From positions 1 through 64,000 of the forward strand of contig NZ_JBDKWZ010000012.1 in NCBI RefSeq assembly GCF_039710355.1: a DNA stretch of 64,000 bases. Reading direction: 5' to 3'. The translations under genes and the position numbers were made by a program. Source of the DNA: Rapidithrix thailandica. Lineage in GTDB: Bacteria; Bacteroidota; Bacteroidia; Cytophagales; Flammeovirgaceae. The notes under the pieces were generated by a model. It saw nothing but the letters and a program-made list of their open reading frames with translations. It was not told the DNA's origin and did no database searches. Positions 1-8,495 of this stretch are shown here, in pieces (the first letter of the stretch is position 1; the number at the start of each line of letters is the position of its first letter).

Positions 1-69
1 ACCTTTATCAATTATCGCTCTAAGCTCGGATACTTCTTCTTGCAGTAATTTGACCCTGTACCTTTTCAT
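1..69 (-). CDS. N-terminal end of an IS630-like transposase (partial)
   Basis: An ATG at 67-69 on the minus strand opens a frame that runs off the left edge of the window, giving 23 residues that begin MKRYRVKLLQEEVSELRAII. This start resembles IS630-family transposases of Bacteroidota, which usually open with a short strand followed by a charged helix containing an EE-L pattern. Only the start is visible, so it is impossible to say whether the gene is intact. Its position beside several recombinase remnants fits a region built by repeated insertions. Any other small helix-turn-helix protein is possible. Confidence 0.35.
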   Translation of the reverse strand, partial: MKRYRVKLLQEEVSELRAIIDKG

Positions 70-120
70 CTTTTTTCTAAAGGTACTGAATTATTACGTT
101 ATTTTAAATTTTACTTAACA

Positions 121-1635
121 CTAATTGTATACTATTATTTTTTCATCCCGGCATTTTATAAGGGTTTCCAGTAATAAGCCGAAATAGTTTATATGGTTCC
201 CATCTATATATTTAACCTTGTTTTTATTCCTAGATTTTTGTTCTATATTCTGAATGGAGTGAATTTGAACATGTGTATGATCTTGTTTACCTACTAAGTA
301 CGTAAATGATTGGCTAGTTTCAGTACATGTGAAATTATACCCAATATCTTTTGGTGTAAAATTGTGATCTTCATAACCTAAAATTGTTAATAGACTTGCG
401 CTATAGTGAGTTTTATCGATTTCACTTTTTAAGTCTTTGCATCGTCTAACAATATTAATAAATTCATCATAGCCTTCAAATAACCATAGAAAGAAGTCGA
501 TTATTTGAATGCAAGGTATATGAGCAGGGTGAAGAATGCTATCCTTTAAAGCTAAATTTAACCTATTTTTATTAGGGGTGTATTGATCCTTTTTAAGGAA
601 CCTCTTTAACATTCGAGGGGTAAGTAGGTTTGCATTGATCATTTCGTCAAGTATATAACAAATGTTTGCTGAAGTAGGAGAAGAAACACCCTTGTATAAT
701 TGATACTCATCCTGTTTTAATCTTTTAAGTTGATTATATACTTTTTGCTTAATTCCATCAATATTGCTGAAAGAATACACCTCATTTGAATAGAATTTAT
801 CCATATATCCATAGAAGTCCACATCTGCCCCATATCGGTTTTTGAAAATATTTCGGATATTTTCTATATCACACACAAGAATGATTTTATCAAAATCAAA
901 TTTATTTTCATCATCACGGTGATCTGTATGTGCTGCAAATACATTAAGCACTCTGAATATATGTTCCGGGTCTATTCTGTCCAGGTCATCAATAATTAAT
1001 ACAGTCTCTTTTTTATTCCTCACCTCTGACTCCCCTTCTGTATCTGTTTCTCCCTGATTATCTTCCTCAGTTTCTTTTAGTTGATCTACTAAATTACAGA
1101 TGAGTTGGGTAAAGAAATCTTCTTCATAAACACTTCCCTGTTTTTGTGTAAACTGTTCTAGAAAGTTTATCACTGTTTTTTTCTCATCAAGTTGGGCTTC
1201 TTCATGATGTTTCAAATATTGATCATATAACTCCTTAAGTTTGTCGGCAATTGGATAAAGGGTTTTACCCAATTTGGGAATGAGGTTTACAAAAGGGGTG
1301 AGAATATTTAGTACATTATTAGTCGCGAAGAAGTGTAAAGTTTGAATATGAGGAATATCTAATTTGTCGAACTCAAATACTTTATCTTTATTTTCAAGAA
1401 GAGAGAATAAAATATCATACTTCACCAATTCAAAAATATCCTCATTGGAGGCTACACTATAATTTACTGGATAGAGGTGTATGGCTTTGTAGTCGTCATT
1501 TTCTTCAAAAAACTTTTTTAAAAAGTAAGTCTTACCACTGCCAAACTTTCCGGAAAATAAAATTCGTTTGTTTTCATCACTACTAAGATGTTCTTCAAAC
1601 CTTTTTCTAGGGGTTTCAATACTAAATTCTTCCAT
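121..1635 (-). CDS. KAP-family P-loop NTPase
   Basis: This 504-residue protein has a Walker A motif GKFGSGKT at residues 29-36 and a Walker B motif VLIIDDLDR near residue 215. The DDLDR form, together with the long helical insert between the two motifs, is typical of KAP NTPases. Many KAP proteins carry membrane helices in that insert, but only a weakly hydrophobic stretch near residues 105-125 is seen here. KAP NTPases are thought to work at the membrane or as sensors, and several are parts of anti-phage systems. No effector gene sits directly beside this one, so its role is inferred only from the neighbouring defence genes. The ATG at 1633-1635 leaves a short leader before the P-loop, as is usual for the family. 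Confidence 0.8.
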   Translation of the reverse strand: MEEFSIETPRKRFEEHLSSDENKRILFSGKFGSGKTYFLKKFFEENDDYKAIHLYPVNYSVASNEDIFELVKYDILFSLLENKDKVFEFDKLDIPHIQTLHFFATNNVLNILTPFVNLIPKLGKTLYPIADKLKELYDQYLKHHEEAQLDEKKTVINFLEQFTQKQGSVYEEDFFTQLICNLVDQLKETEEDNQGETDTEGESEVRNKKETVLIIDDLDRIDPEHIFRVLNVFAAHTDHRDDENKFDFDKIILVCDIENIRNIFKNRYGADVDFYGYMDKFYSNEVYSFSNIDGIKQKVYNQLKRLKQDEYQLYKGVSSPTSANICYILDEMINANLLTPRMLKRFLKKDQYTPNKNRLNLALKDSILHPAHIPCIQIIDFFLWLFEGYDEFINIVRRCKDLKSEIDKTHYSASLLTILGYEDHNFTPKDIGYNFTCTETSQSFTYLVGKQDHTHVQIHSIQNIEQKSRNKNKVKYIDGNHINYFGLLLETLIKCRDEKIIVYN

Positions 1636-1702
1636 AGGAGATAAATGGTTTAAATTATACGGCTTTATAGCATATCTGAAAATAGTAAAATTGCAAATTA
1701 AA

Positions 1703-1743
1703 CGACCGTTTTATTTGCAAGTATTTTGCAGAAAAAACGGTCG
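1703..1743. repeat. Inverted repeat upstream of recombinase remnant
   Basis: Ten-base arms CGACCGTTTT (1703-1712) and AAAACGGTCG (1734-1743) enclose 21 bases, and a run of T follows on the plus strand. It could act as an intrinsic terminator. It lies just upstream of two copies of TTTGTGCAAA and a serine recombinase remnant, so it could instead be part of an old recombination site. Nothing in the sequence decides between these. Confidence 0.4.
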
Positions 1744-1793
1744 GATTTTTTTGTCTGTATTTGTGCAAAAAAATACCTGAAAGTACCTTTTTT

Positions 1794-1853
1794 GTGCAAA
1801 CCCTCGCCTATATCCGTGTCAGCACTGACAAACAAGACCTCGAAAAACTATAG
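1794..1853 (+). pseudogene. Serine recombinase N-terminal remnant
   Basis: The frame starting at the GTG at 1794 reads VQTLAYIRVSTDKQDLEKL and then stops at TAG. YIRVSTDKQDLEKL is the conserved N-terminal strand of resolvase/invertase serine recombinases, including the catalytic Ser in the RVST motif. Everything after the first 20 or so residues is missing, and UmuC-like sequence follows instead. The fragment cannot be active. Two TTTGTGCAAA words lie within 60 bases upstream, as might be expected of a former binding site. Confidence 0.7.
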
Positions 1854-1867
1854 CAGGCTCCATCTCC

Positions 1868-2187
1868 ATGCAACTCACCTATCCGGGAAACAGCGCTTTC
1901 GTTTTGGCTAGAAGTGTCCGAAATCTGTTGAAAATGGTCTTTAAGGAAGGATACAAATACAAGCGAATGGGGTACTCCTTTCCGATTTTTGCACGGAACC
2001 GGAATTACAACTATCTCTTTACCCTGGATACGACCCGAAGAAGCTCTCATCCCTAATGAAGAGTGTGGATTACCTCTCCGCCAAAATGGGCCGGAAAGCC
2101 ATACAACTAGCCTGCTCCGCTATCAAACAGCCTTTCAAAATGTGGAAGTCGCCTTGTTATATCACAAATATGGGTGATGTTTTTTAG
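1868..2187 (+). pseudogene. UmuC-type polymerase C-terminal remnant (frameshifted)
   Basis: Two overlapping frames together resemble the little-finger and C-terminal part of Y-family polymerase V subunit UmuC. The first, from 1868, contains LTYPGNSAF and FKEGYKYKRMGY. The second, from about 2026 to the TAG at 2185-2187, contains YDPKKLSSLMKSVDYLSAKM and ends in a WKSPCYITNMGD motif, similar to the LSPxYTTxWxDI end of UmuC. One frameshift near 2020-2030 separates them, and the polymerase catalytic domain is absent. It is a dead fragment fused directly to the recombinase remnant, probably by deletion during element decay. Confidence 0.7.
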
Positions 2188-2265
2188 AATGAAAATTTAA
2201 GAGTATTTAGGTAAAAAATTTCTATTTTCATAGCCTTGAAAACATTACTTTCCTAAATAAGCATT

Positions 2266-3510
2266 ATGAAAAAAGTTTCAGCTGAGAATTTTATTAAAAT
2301 ATTAAGGGGTGATGTACTCGCTTTTAAGATGGGCTTTATAAAAGAGAATACTATAGTAATTGATGAGGTAACTGTAGAGGAAAATATTATAGTACAGAAT
2401 GAAATTACATACAATTTAGAGATTCAGATAAAAAAAGTGGAATTTCAGAGTCAATTTATTATTAAAAAAGGGGAATTTTTAAAGAAATTTTCAATTCAAG
2501 GAGGAAATTTTAAACATAGTAGAATAGCTGTACCTGGGTTTTCAATTGAAGGAGGAAAATTTAGTGATTTCTCAATTGAAGGAGGAAAACTTGGTTATGC
2601 TTCGATTTTAAATGGTGAATTTGATCGATTTAATATTAGTGGAAATACTGAATTTCGTTTTTTAGACATTTCAGGGGGGATTTTTCCTAATAAATTATCC
2701 ATCAAAGGGGATCCTAAATTTGATCAGTTTACTATTAAAAAAGTAAATGAGTCTAATAATGTCAAAGTATATATTAAAGGAGGAGAATTCGAAAGTATTT
2801 GCTTTGAGGAATCAGAGCTAAAATGTACAGAAATTCAGAACGCAAAAATCAAAAATGACTTTTCAATTAATAATTGTCACTATACAGGTTATTGTAAAAT
2901 ACTTGAAAATAGTTGTATAAACCAATTGACTGTTCAGAATAAGTGTCAATTTGATCATGGTCTTTTAATAGAAAAGGCAAGTACAAAAAAAATTACTTTA
3001 GCAAATAGTTTTTTTAAGAATAAATCATCCGTTTTTGCTGAATGTCTATCTTTTATTAATGGAAATCATAATACCCTTAGTATTTATAGTTGTGAGTTAT
3101 TAAAGAAATTTTATATTTCCAATGGGACATTTAAGGGTAAGGTATTTATTTCTAGAAATGAATTTGGAAAAGATTTTGTAATCAATGGAGGTTCTTTTGA
3201 GGATGAAATAAAAATTACAGAGGAGGGAGATACTGAAGGTAATTTTGAAATTTCCAATGGGATATTTAAGGGTAAGGTATTTATTTCTCCAAATGAACTT
3301 GAAAAAGGTTTTGTAATCAATGGAGGTTCTTTTGAGGATGAAGTAAAGATTACAGGAGGAAAATTTAAAGGTGACTTTAAAATCTCTAAAGGAGAATTTG
3401 AAAAGTCTGTAGTGTTTGAAGGAGGGACTTTCTATAAAGATTTAAAAATAACTGGTGGCAATTTTAAAGAAAAGCTAATTATTAAAAAAGAATCAAAGAA
3501 GATCAAATAA
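2266..3510 (+). CDS. Repeat-rich predicted beta-solenoid protein
   Basis: This 414-residue protein has no signal peptide and no membrane segment. It is made of short imperfect repeats of about 12-22 residues built around I-x-GG-x-F and I-x-NG-x-F units, with Ile, Phe and Gly at regular spacing. That pattern suggests a beta-solenoid related to, but not the same as, pentapeptide repeats. Two copies of a longer unit near residues 285-360 are almost identical at the DNA level (about 3115-3215 and 3247-3347), which shows recent internal duplication. Its stop codon overlaps the start of the next gene (TAATG), so the two are co-translated. I do not recognise a named family. Its partner and its defence-rich surroundings suggest a binding or scaffold role, but that is inference. 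Confidence 0.75.
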   Translation: MKKVSAENFIKILRGDVLAFKMGFIKENTIVIDEVTVEENIIVQNEITYNLEIQIKKVEFQSQFIIKKGEFLKKFSIQGGNFKHSRIAVPGFSIEGGKFSDFSIEGGKLGYASILNGEFDRFNISGNTEFRFLDISGGIFPNKLSIKGDPKFDQFTIKKVNESNNVKVYIKGGEFESICFEESELKCTEIQNAKIKNDFSINNCHYTGYCKILENSCINQLTVQNKCQFDHGLLIEKASTKKITLANSFFKNKSSVFAECLSFINGNHNTLSIYSCELLKKFYISNGTFKGKVFISRNEFGKDFVINGGSFEDEIKITEEGDTEGNFEISNGIFKGKVFISPNELEKGFVINGGSFEDEVKITGGKFKGDFKISKGEFEKSVVFEGGTFYKDLKITGGNFKEKLIIKKESKKIK

Positions 3511-4631
3511 TGATTATAGTTAGTGGAGGTACTATAAATGAATTAGTCATTGGCCCTTTTAATGAAGAGGAGCAAATTAAAGTGGATTGTAGCGTTTCCA
3601 ACGACATTAGTATAAAAGGGGCCGATTTAAATGATAACAGTCCTATAACTCAACTCATCTTAAAAGGTAAAATTTCCTCAGACGCAACCCTTGAATGTGC
3701 AGATTTACAGATTAACACTCTAAAAATGGAAAAGCTCGTCAATAATGGAAGGCTTTATCTAAGAAATTGTAAAGGACAAGCTTCAAAAAGTGAGGTAATT
3801 ATTGAAAGTTCTCGTTTGGGCAATACCACTTTTGAAAACTTTGATTTTAATTCATTTGAGAAATTACGGATTGTACATAGCAACTTGAATGAGATTGAAA
3901 CCTATGAAATGCATTTCCCTGGTTTAGATGGGAATAATAAAATCAAGACTTCAATATCTGAGCTAAATAACAATAACTCTATTTCCGAAGAGTATAGGCG
4001 CCAGTCCGAGTTTTATAATAATCTGATGCTTGCAATGCAGAAGCAAGGTAACCGTACACAAGAAAACTTATACTATGCTTCACACTTAGAAACAAAAAGA
4101 AAGTATTTAAAAGAAAATAAACAAGAAAAATACTGGGGAAAATTACCGGAAATTATTTCATTGTCCTCTCACAAATATTCTTCAGACTATAGTCAAAATT
4201 GGATGATCCCAATTGTCTGGCTTTTATCCTTTGGCCTATTTTGCTTTTATCCTTATTACATTGGATTATTATATGATGACATTCAAAGTGCCATATGTTT
4301 TTTGACAATAGGATTTATTTTCTTTTTTTCAATCTTTTTTAGCTTGTCTAAGTCTAAAATAAATTGGCATGAAATTCCAATTCCTTTAGCCTGTTTTGGA
4401 GCAGTTTGTATAATCATTTCCATTTTCTCTGTTTTTCCATCATATCTATCAATTATTGATTGGACTTATTTTATAGGCAAATACAGTGAGTTTATTTTAC
4501 CAACACATAAATTAGACTTTTTATGTAATGATCCCAATGGTTGGATAGTGTTAGACTTTTTTAATCGAATCATCGCAGGCTACCTCATCTATCAAATGAT
4601 TGTTGCCTTTCGGAGGTCAGGAAAGAAGTAA
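3510..4631 (+). CDS. Repeat protein with C-terminal membrane helices
   Basis: This 373-residue protein starts at an ATG that shares one base with the stop of the preceding gene. Residues 1-140 continue the strand-rich repeat style of the neighbour. A charged, probably helical linker follows (SEEYRRQSEFYNNLMLAMQK and on to about residue 220). About four hydrophobic segments then span residues 230-370. A linker of this kind (RQ, NLYYASHLE, then a short hydrophilic stretch before NWMIPIVWLL) is common in membrane-anchored pentapeptide-repeat-like proteins of Bacteroidota. The pair may form a complex with the solenoid parts in the cytoplasm. The function is unknown; ion conductance or defence sensing would be speculation. 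Confidence 0.75.
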   Translation: MIIVSGGTINELVIGPFNEEEQIKVDCSVSNDISIKGADLNDNSPITQLILKGKISSDATLECADLQINTLKMEKLVNNGRLYLRNCKGQASKSEVIIESSRLGNTTFENFDFNSFEKLRIVHSNLNEIETYEMHFPGLDGNNKIKTSISELNNNNSISEEYRRQSEFYNNLMLAMQKQGNRTQENLYYASHLETKRKYLKENKQEKYWGKLPEIISLSSHKYSSDYSQNWMIPIVWLLSFGLFCFYPYYIGLLYDDIQSAICFLTIGFIFFFSIFFSLSKSKINWHEIPIPLACFGAVCIIISIFSVFPSYLSIIDWTYFIGKYSEFILPTHKLDFLCNDPNGWIVLDFFNRIIAGYLIYQMIVAFRRSGKK

Positions 4632-4703
4632 AGCCTTATTTACTTCTCCTCAATTTATTCAGATAAAATTTAATTAATATCATGAGCATTATTATCTGTG
4701 GTA

Positions 4704-4733
4704 TTTTTGGGAGTTGTCACAGTCCCAAGAAAA
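4704..4733. repeat. Small inverted repeat
   Basis: The arms TTGGGA and TCCCAA are separated by ten bases that are themselves partly self-complementary, with T and A runs outside. It lies about 70 bases past the membrane repeat gene and may end its transcript, although no clean T run follows the stem. Confidence 0.3.
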
Positions 4734-4763
4734 ACCGCTTGGAAGCTGTTAAAATCAGATAAG

Positions 4764-4994
4764 GAATGCTTAACCAGTCGAAAAGCCTGCCTTAACCAAC
4801 AGGATAATACTACCTGTTATCAGGCCTGATTCCAAATAGGTGGTGCATTGGCCAATACCTTGGGAGAAATATTTCCACACCTTCCACCAATTCCATCCTT
4901 ATTATATAGGGACGTCATCAATCGGCAATTCAAAGCCCGTCTGTGCAATCACTATAATTATGATCTGGAAACTTTGGCGTACCAGGCAAAATAA
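4764..4994 (+). pseudogene. Remnant of VirE-N/PriCT-type primase C-terminus
   Basis: The frame from GAA at 4764 reads ECLTSRKACLNQQDNTTCYQA, a TGA stop, then FQIGGALANTLGE. After a shift it reads KYFHTFHQFHP, and after a second shift NRQFKARLCNHYNYDLETLA up to the TAA at 4992-4994. Each piece matches, in order, the last 75 residues of the intact minus-strand gene at 27870-28736, where the TGA position is Trp. One nonsense change and two frameshifts make it a pseudogene. It marks an older copy of the same mobile-element family as the one at 27.8-32 kb. Confidence 0.8.
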
Positions 4995-5298
4995 TAACAC
5001 AGATTCAGACTGGTTTTCCCACCGGGAATTTCGTCTGAATCCGTCTTATTCCTACCGGTTACTTTCATTAAAAGTGCGTCCCGGTTCCAAAAAATTTGGT
5101 TGAGTTATTGAATCAGGCGTATGGCTTGCCGTATGCCATACGGTATGGTTTTACCACTTTTCCAGATGCCTTTGGAAATCTATGTGGGTTGGCGAAAGAT
5201 CAAAGAAATCGTGAAGGGAATCAGAGCTGTTAAGTTTAAATTTGGTATTAAACCAAAGAAACTACCTGTAGAGCAGGATATCAGACTGACTACAGGAA
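4995..5298. other. No gene recognised; decayed mobile DNA
   Basis: Only short open frames are present. One at 5121-5315 (starting MACRMPYGMV) matches nothing I know. A palindromic stretch around 5121-5150 (TTGCCGTATGCCATACGGTA) is visible. The stretch lies between a primase remnant and an integrase remnant, so it is most likely part of the same decayed element. Confidence 0.4.
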
Positions 5299-5486
5299 CA
5301 TATGTTAAGACATAGCTTTGTTACTAGTTCTACATCTTGACATTTATTAGGGCTAGGAACCAACTTACAATATATTCAAAACTTATTGGGGTATACTTCC
5401 GCTAAAACAACAGAAATATATACCTAAATATAAGTCAAAAAGCACTGGAAAATATGAATAACCCCTTGGATAATTTGGCAGTATAG
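5299..5486 (+). pseudogene. Tyrosine recombinase C-terminal remnant
   Basis: The frame from 5299 reads HMLRHSFVT, which is the HxxR motif of tyrosine recombinases. A stop follows, then LGTNLQYIQNLLGYTSAKTT and EIYT, corresponding to the LGH...TxxIYTH segment with the catalytic Tyr. After another shift the frame gives ISQKALENMNNPLDNLAV and a TAG at 5484-5486. This is the usual C-terminal end of element integrases in Bacteroidota. The N-terminal domain and the first catalytic Arg are missing. With the primase remnant upstream it outlines a dead integrative element. Confidence 0.8.
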
Positions 5487-5725
5487 CTAAATTTGGGGAG
5501 TTAAAGATAAGCGAAAAATAACAGGGATAATACAATTGGAAATAGGGAGTGGTTCCGGTTATTCCAATGTTGTGTGGCATACAAAAAAACCAACGTGTAA
5601 ACAGGCATATTTGCTTACCCAAAAGTTAAATGCTCATGCCTCGCAAGCAAAAGAGCCTGTTTTTTTGGGCCAACGCTAGGACAGAAAAAATGAACTTTGA
5701 AACTGATAAAAAGAACTTTAAATAG
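5487..5725. other. Intergenic stretch before the hsd operon
   Basis: No gene is seen here. A ten-codon peptide (MNFETDKKNF) ends directly before the hsdM start and is probably chance. The words GCTCATGCCTCGCAAGC and AAAAGAGCCTGTTTTTTTGGG could form weak hairpins. The hsd promoter should lie here or within the integrase remnant, but no clear TAnnTTTG motif was found. Confidence 0.3.
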
Positions 5726-7291
5726 ATGGCAAAAAAGAACGGAAACGGAACGGAAGAACCGTTGGAAAAACAACTCTGGAAATCGGCAGACAAGCTGAGA
5801 AAAAACATTGATGCTGCGGAATACAAACACGTAGTACTCGGACTGATTTTTTTGAAATACATCTCGGATGCGTTTGAAGAACTCTACGACAAATTGAAAG
5901 CCGGAGAAGGCGAATATGCCGGAGCCGACCCGGAGGACAAAGACGAATACAAAGCCGAAAATGTCTTCTTCGTTCCGGAAAAAGCCCGTTGGTCTTATTT
6001 GCTCTCGCAAGCCAAACAACCCACTATTGGAAAATCGGTGGATGAAGCCATGGACTTCATTGAAAAGGAAAACGTATCGCTAAAAAGCGTTTTGCCAAAA
6101 GTATATGCACGGCAGAATCTTGACCCGACCAGTTTGGGTGAACTCATTGACTTGATCGGTAACATTGCCCTTGGTGATGCCAAAGCCAGAAGTGCTGATG
6201 TGCTTGGGCATGTTTTTGAATACTTCCTTGGTGAATTCGCCTTGGCAGAAGGTAAAAAGGGCGGCCAGTTCTACACGCCAAGGAGCGTTGTTGAACTCTT
6301 GGTAGAAATGCTAGAACCCTACAAAGGCAGAGTGTTTGACCCTTGCTGTGGTTCGGGTGGAATGTTTGTGCAGTCAGAAGAATTTGTAACAGAGCATCAG
6401 GGGAAAATCAACGATATTTCTATTTACGGACAGGAAAGCAATCAAACCACCTGGCGATTGGCAAAAATGAACTTGGCCATTAGGGGTATTGACAGCTCAC
6501 AGGTGAAATGGAACAATGAAGGGTCGTTTTTGAACGATGCCCACAAAGACTTGAAAGCCGATTACATCATTGCCAATCCACCCTTTAACGTAAGTGACTG
6601 GAGCGGTGATTTGCTCCGCAAAGACGGACGCTGGAAATACGGTACACCACCCACAGGAAATGCCAACTACGCCTGGATTCAGCATTTCCTATATCACTTA
6701 GCACCGAGCGGACAAGCAGGTTTTGTTTTGGCAAAAGGCGCATTAACTTCTAAAAGTGGTGGTGAAGGTGACATCAGAAAAGAACTGGTAGAAGCCGATT
6801 TGATTGACTGCATCGTCAACCTACCTGCCAAGTTGTTTTTGAACACTCAAATTCCTGCTTCGCTATGGTTTATGAGCCGTAACCGCAGCGGTAAGGGCAA
6901 CGGTTTGTCCTTCCCCTATAGAAACCGAACAGGCGAAATTCTCTTTATTGATGCCCGCAACTTAGGTCATTTGATCAACCGCAGAACCAAAGTGCTTTCT
7001 GAAGATGATATCCAAACCATTGCAGACACCTACCATAACTGGCGAAACACCGATGGGAACTACGAAGACGTAAAAGGCTTCTGTGCTTCTGCCACCAAAG
7101 AACGAGTAGCCGAATTGGACTATGTACTCACCCCAGGCCGCTATGTAGGCTTGGCAGAGGAAGAAGATGACTTTGACTTTACGGAACGCTTTACCAGCCT
7201 AAAAGCTGAGTTTGAAGCCCAACTCAAAGAAGAAGCCGAACTCAACGAACGCATTGCCGCTAACCTTCAAAAAGTGAAAATTGATGAGTGA
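5726..7291 (+). CDS. hsdM: Type I restriction-modification system, methyltransferase subunit
   Basis: This 521-residue protein is the DNA adenine-N6 methyltransferase of a type I system. It modifies the target site chosen by HsdS, using S-adenosylmethionine. An N-terminal helical HsdM_N domain covers about residues 1-140. The SAM-binding motif FDPCCGSGGMF is near residue 205 and the catalytic NPPFN motif near residue 284. The length is normal for the family. The end overlaps the next ATG by 8 bases, so the operon is translationally coupled. The subunit appears intact and likely forms an M2S complex with the neighbour. Confidence 0.95.
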   Translation: MAKKNGNGTEEPLEKQLWKSADKLRKNIDAAEYKHVVLGLIFLKYISDAFEELYDKLKAGEGEYAGADPEDKDEYKAENVFFVPEKARWSYLLSQAKQPTIGKSVDEAMDFIEKENVSLKSVLPKVYARQNLDPTSLGELIDLIGNIALGDAKARSADVLGHVFEYFLGEFALAEGKKGGQFYTPRSVVELLVEMLEPYKGRVFDPCCGSGGMFVQSEEFVTEHQGKINDISIYGQESNQTTWRLAKMNLAIRGIDSSQVKWNNEGSFLNDAHKDLKADYIIANPPFNVSDWSGDLLRKDGRWKYGTPPTGNANYAWIQHFLYHLAPSGQAGFVLAKGALTSKSGGEGDIRKELVEADLIDCIVNLPAKLFLNTQIPASLWFMSRNRSGKGNGLSFPYRNRTGEILFIDARNLGHLINRRTKVLSEDDIQTIADTYHNWRNTDGNYEDVKGFCASATKERVAELDYVLTPGRYVGLAEEEDDFDFTERFTSLKAEFEAQLKEEAELNERIAANLQKVKIDE

Positions 7292-8495
7292 GTGGAAGGA
7301 TACCGAGGTAGGTAGAATCCCTGCATCCTGGAAAATGGGGACACTGGGGGAAATCAGCAGTCTTCTAACAGATGGATCGCATTCTTCTCCTAAAATAAGT
7401 CAGTCGGATAATCTAATGGCTTCCGTGAAAGATATGCGGTACAATCACTTTGACTTTTCAGATTGTAAAACCATTTCAGATGATGATTTTGAAAAATTAG
7501 TCAAGGGGAAGTGTAGTCCAGAATATGGCGATATTCTTTTATCAAAAGATGGTGCTAATTGTTTAGATATCATATTCGTCTACAAGCAAAGCGAAAAGAT
7601 TGTTCTGCTCTCGTCCATTGCAATTGCAAGACTTGAAAAAGGATATAACCCAGATTTCTATCGGTATTATCTGCTTTCCCCACAGGTTCAAGACTTAATG
7701 AAAAACAACTACGTTTCAGGGTCAGCTATACCCAGAGTAATTCTAAAAGATTTTAAAAATGTTCCTGTTCCATTAATCCCTTTAGTCACTCAAAACTCAA
7801 TCGCAGAAGTCCTTTCCAGCTTAGACGACAAAATAGACCTGCTGCACCGCCAAAACCAAACCCTGGAGCTAATGGCGGAGACGCTGTTTCGGCAGTGGTT
7901 TGTGGAGAATTCTAATCCTGAATGGGAAGAAAGGCCTTTGAGTTCAATAGCCACATTTTTAAATGGATTGGCTTGCCAAAAATATCTACCACAAAATGAT
8001 GTGGACAAGTTGCCAGTTTTGAAAATCAAAGAATTGAGAAATGGTATTACCGAAGATTGCGATTGGTGTACTACAGAAGTTGATGAAAAGTACATAGTAG
8101 AAAATGGCGATGTAATTTTCTCATGGTCAGCGTCATTGATGGTCAAGATATGGGATGGTGAAACCTGCATTTTGAATCAACATCTTTTCAAGGTAACATC
8201 AGATGAATTTCCAAAATGGTATTTCTACTTGTGGAGTAAGTTCCATCTTGACCAATTTATTGCAATAGCGAGAGCACATGCAACAACAATGGGGCACATC
8301 AAAAGAGGAGATTTAGATGAAGCAATGGTATTGACACCTTCTGAGGATGAAATCAATGAAATGAGTGCTCATTTTGAGCCTGTCATTGATAAAATCACTG
8401 TCAATAATCGACAAATAAGTAAGCTAGTTGCCTTTAGGGATACCCTTCTTCCAAAACTCATGAGTGGTGAAATAAGCATTGACACAGATGAATAA
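7284..8495 (+). CDS. hsdS: Type I restriction-modification system, specificity subunit
   Basis: HsdS chooses the bipartite DNA target for methylation and cutting. The 403-residue protein shows the usual two halves. Each half has a target-recognition domain (about residues 10-160 and 210-350), followed by a conserved helical spacer. The first spacer contains SSLDDKIDLLHRQNQTLE, and the second ends with FRDTLLPKLMSGEISI. The ATG at 7284, not the TTG just before it, is the better start because it begins MSEWKDTEVGRIP, a typical HsdS opening. It overlaps hsdM by 8 bases. Sequence specificity cannot be read from the protein alone. Confidence 0.93.
   Translation: MSEWKDTEVGRIPASWKMGTLGEISSLLTDGSHSSPKISQSDNLMASVKDMRYNHFDFSDCKTISDDDFEKLVKGKCSPEYGDILLSKDGANCLDIIFVYKQSEKIVLLSSIAIARLEKGYNPDFYRYYLLSPQVQDLMKNNYVSGSAIPRVILKDFKNVPVPLIPLVTQNSIAEVLSSLDDKIDLLHRQNQTLELMAETLFRQWFVENSNPEWEERPLSSIATFLNGLACQKYLPQNDVDKLPVLKIKELRNGITEDCDWCTTEVDEKYIVENGDVIFSWSASLMVKIWDGETCILNQHLFKVTSDEFPKWYFYLWSKFHLDQFIAIARAHATTMGHIKRGDLDEAMVLTPSEDEINEMSAHFEPVIDKITVNNRQISKLVAFRDTLLPKLMSGEISIDTDE

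Noticed and set aside
5691..5726. Ten-codon peptide ending at the hsdM start as a leader peptide
   Set aside because: It has no regulatory codon run and no hairpin, so it is probably chance.
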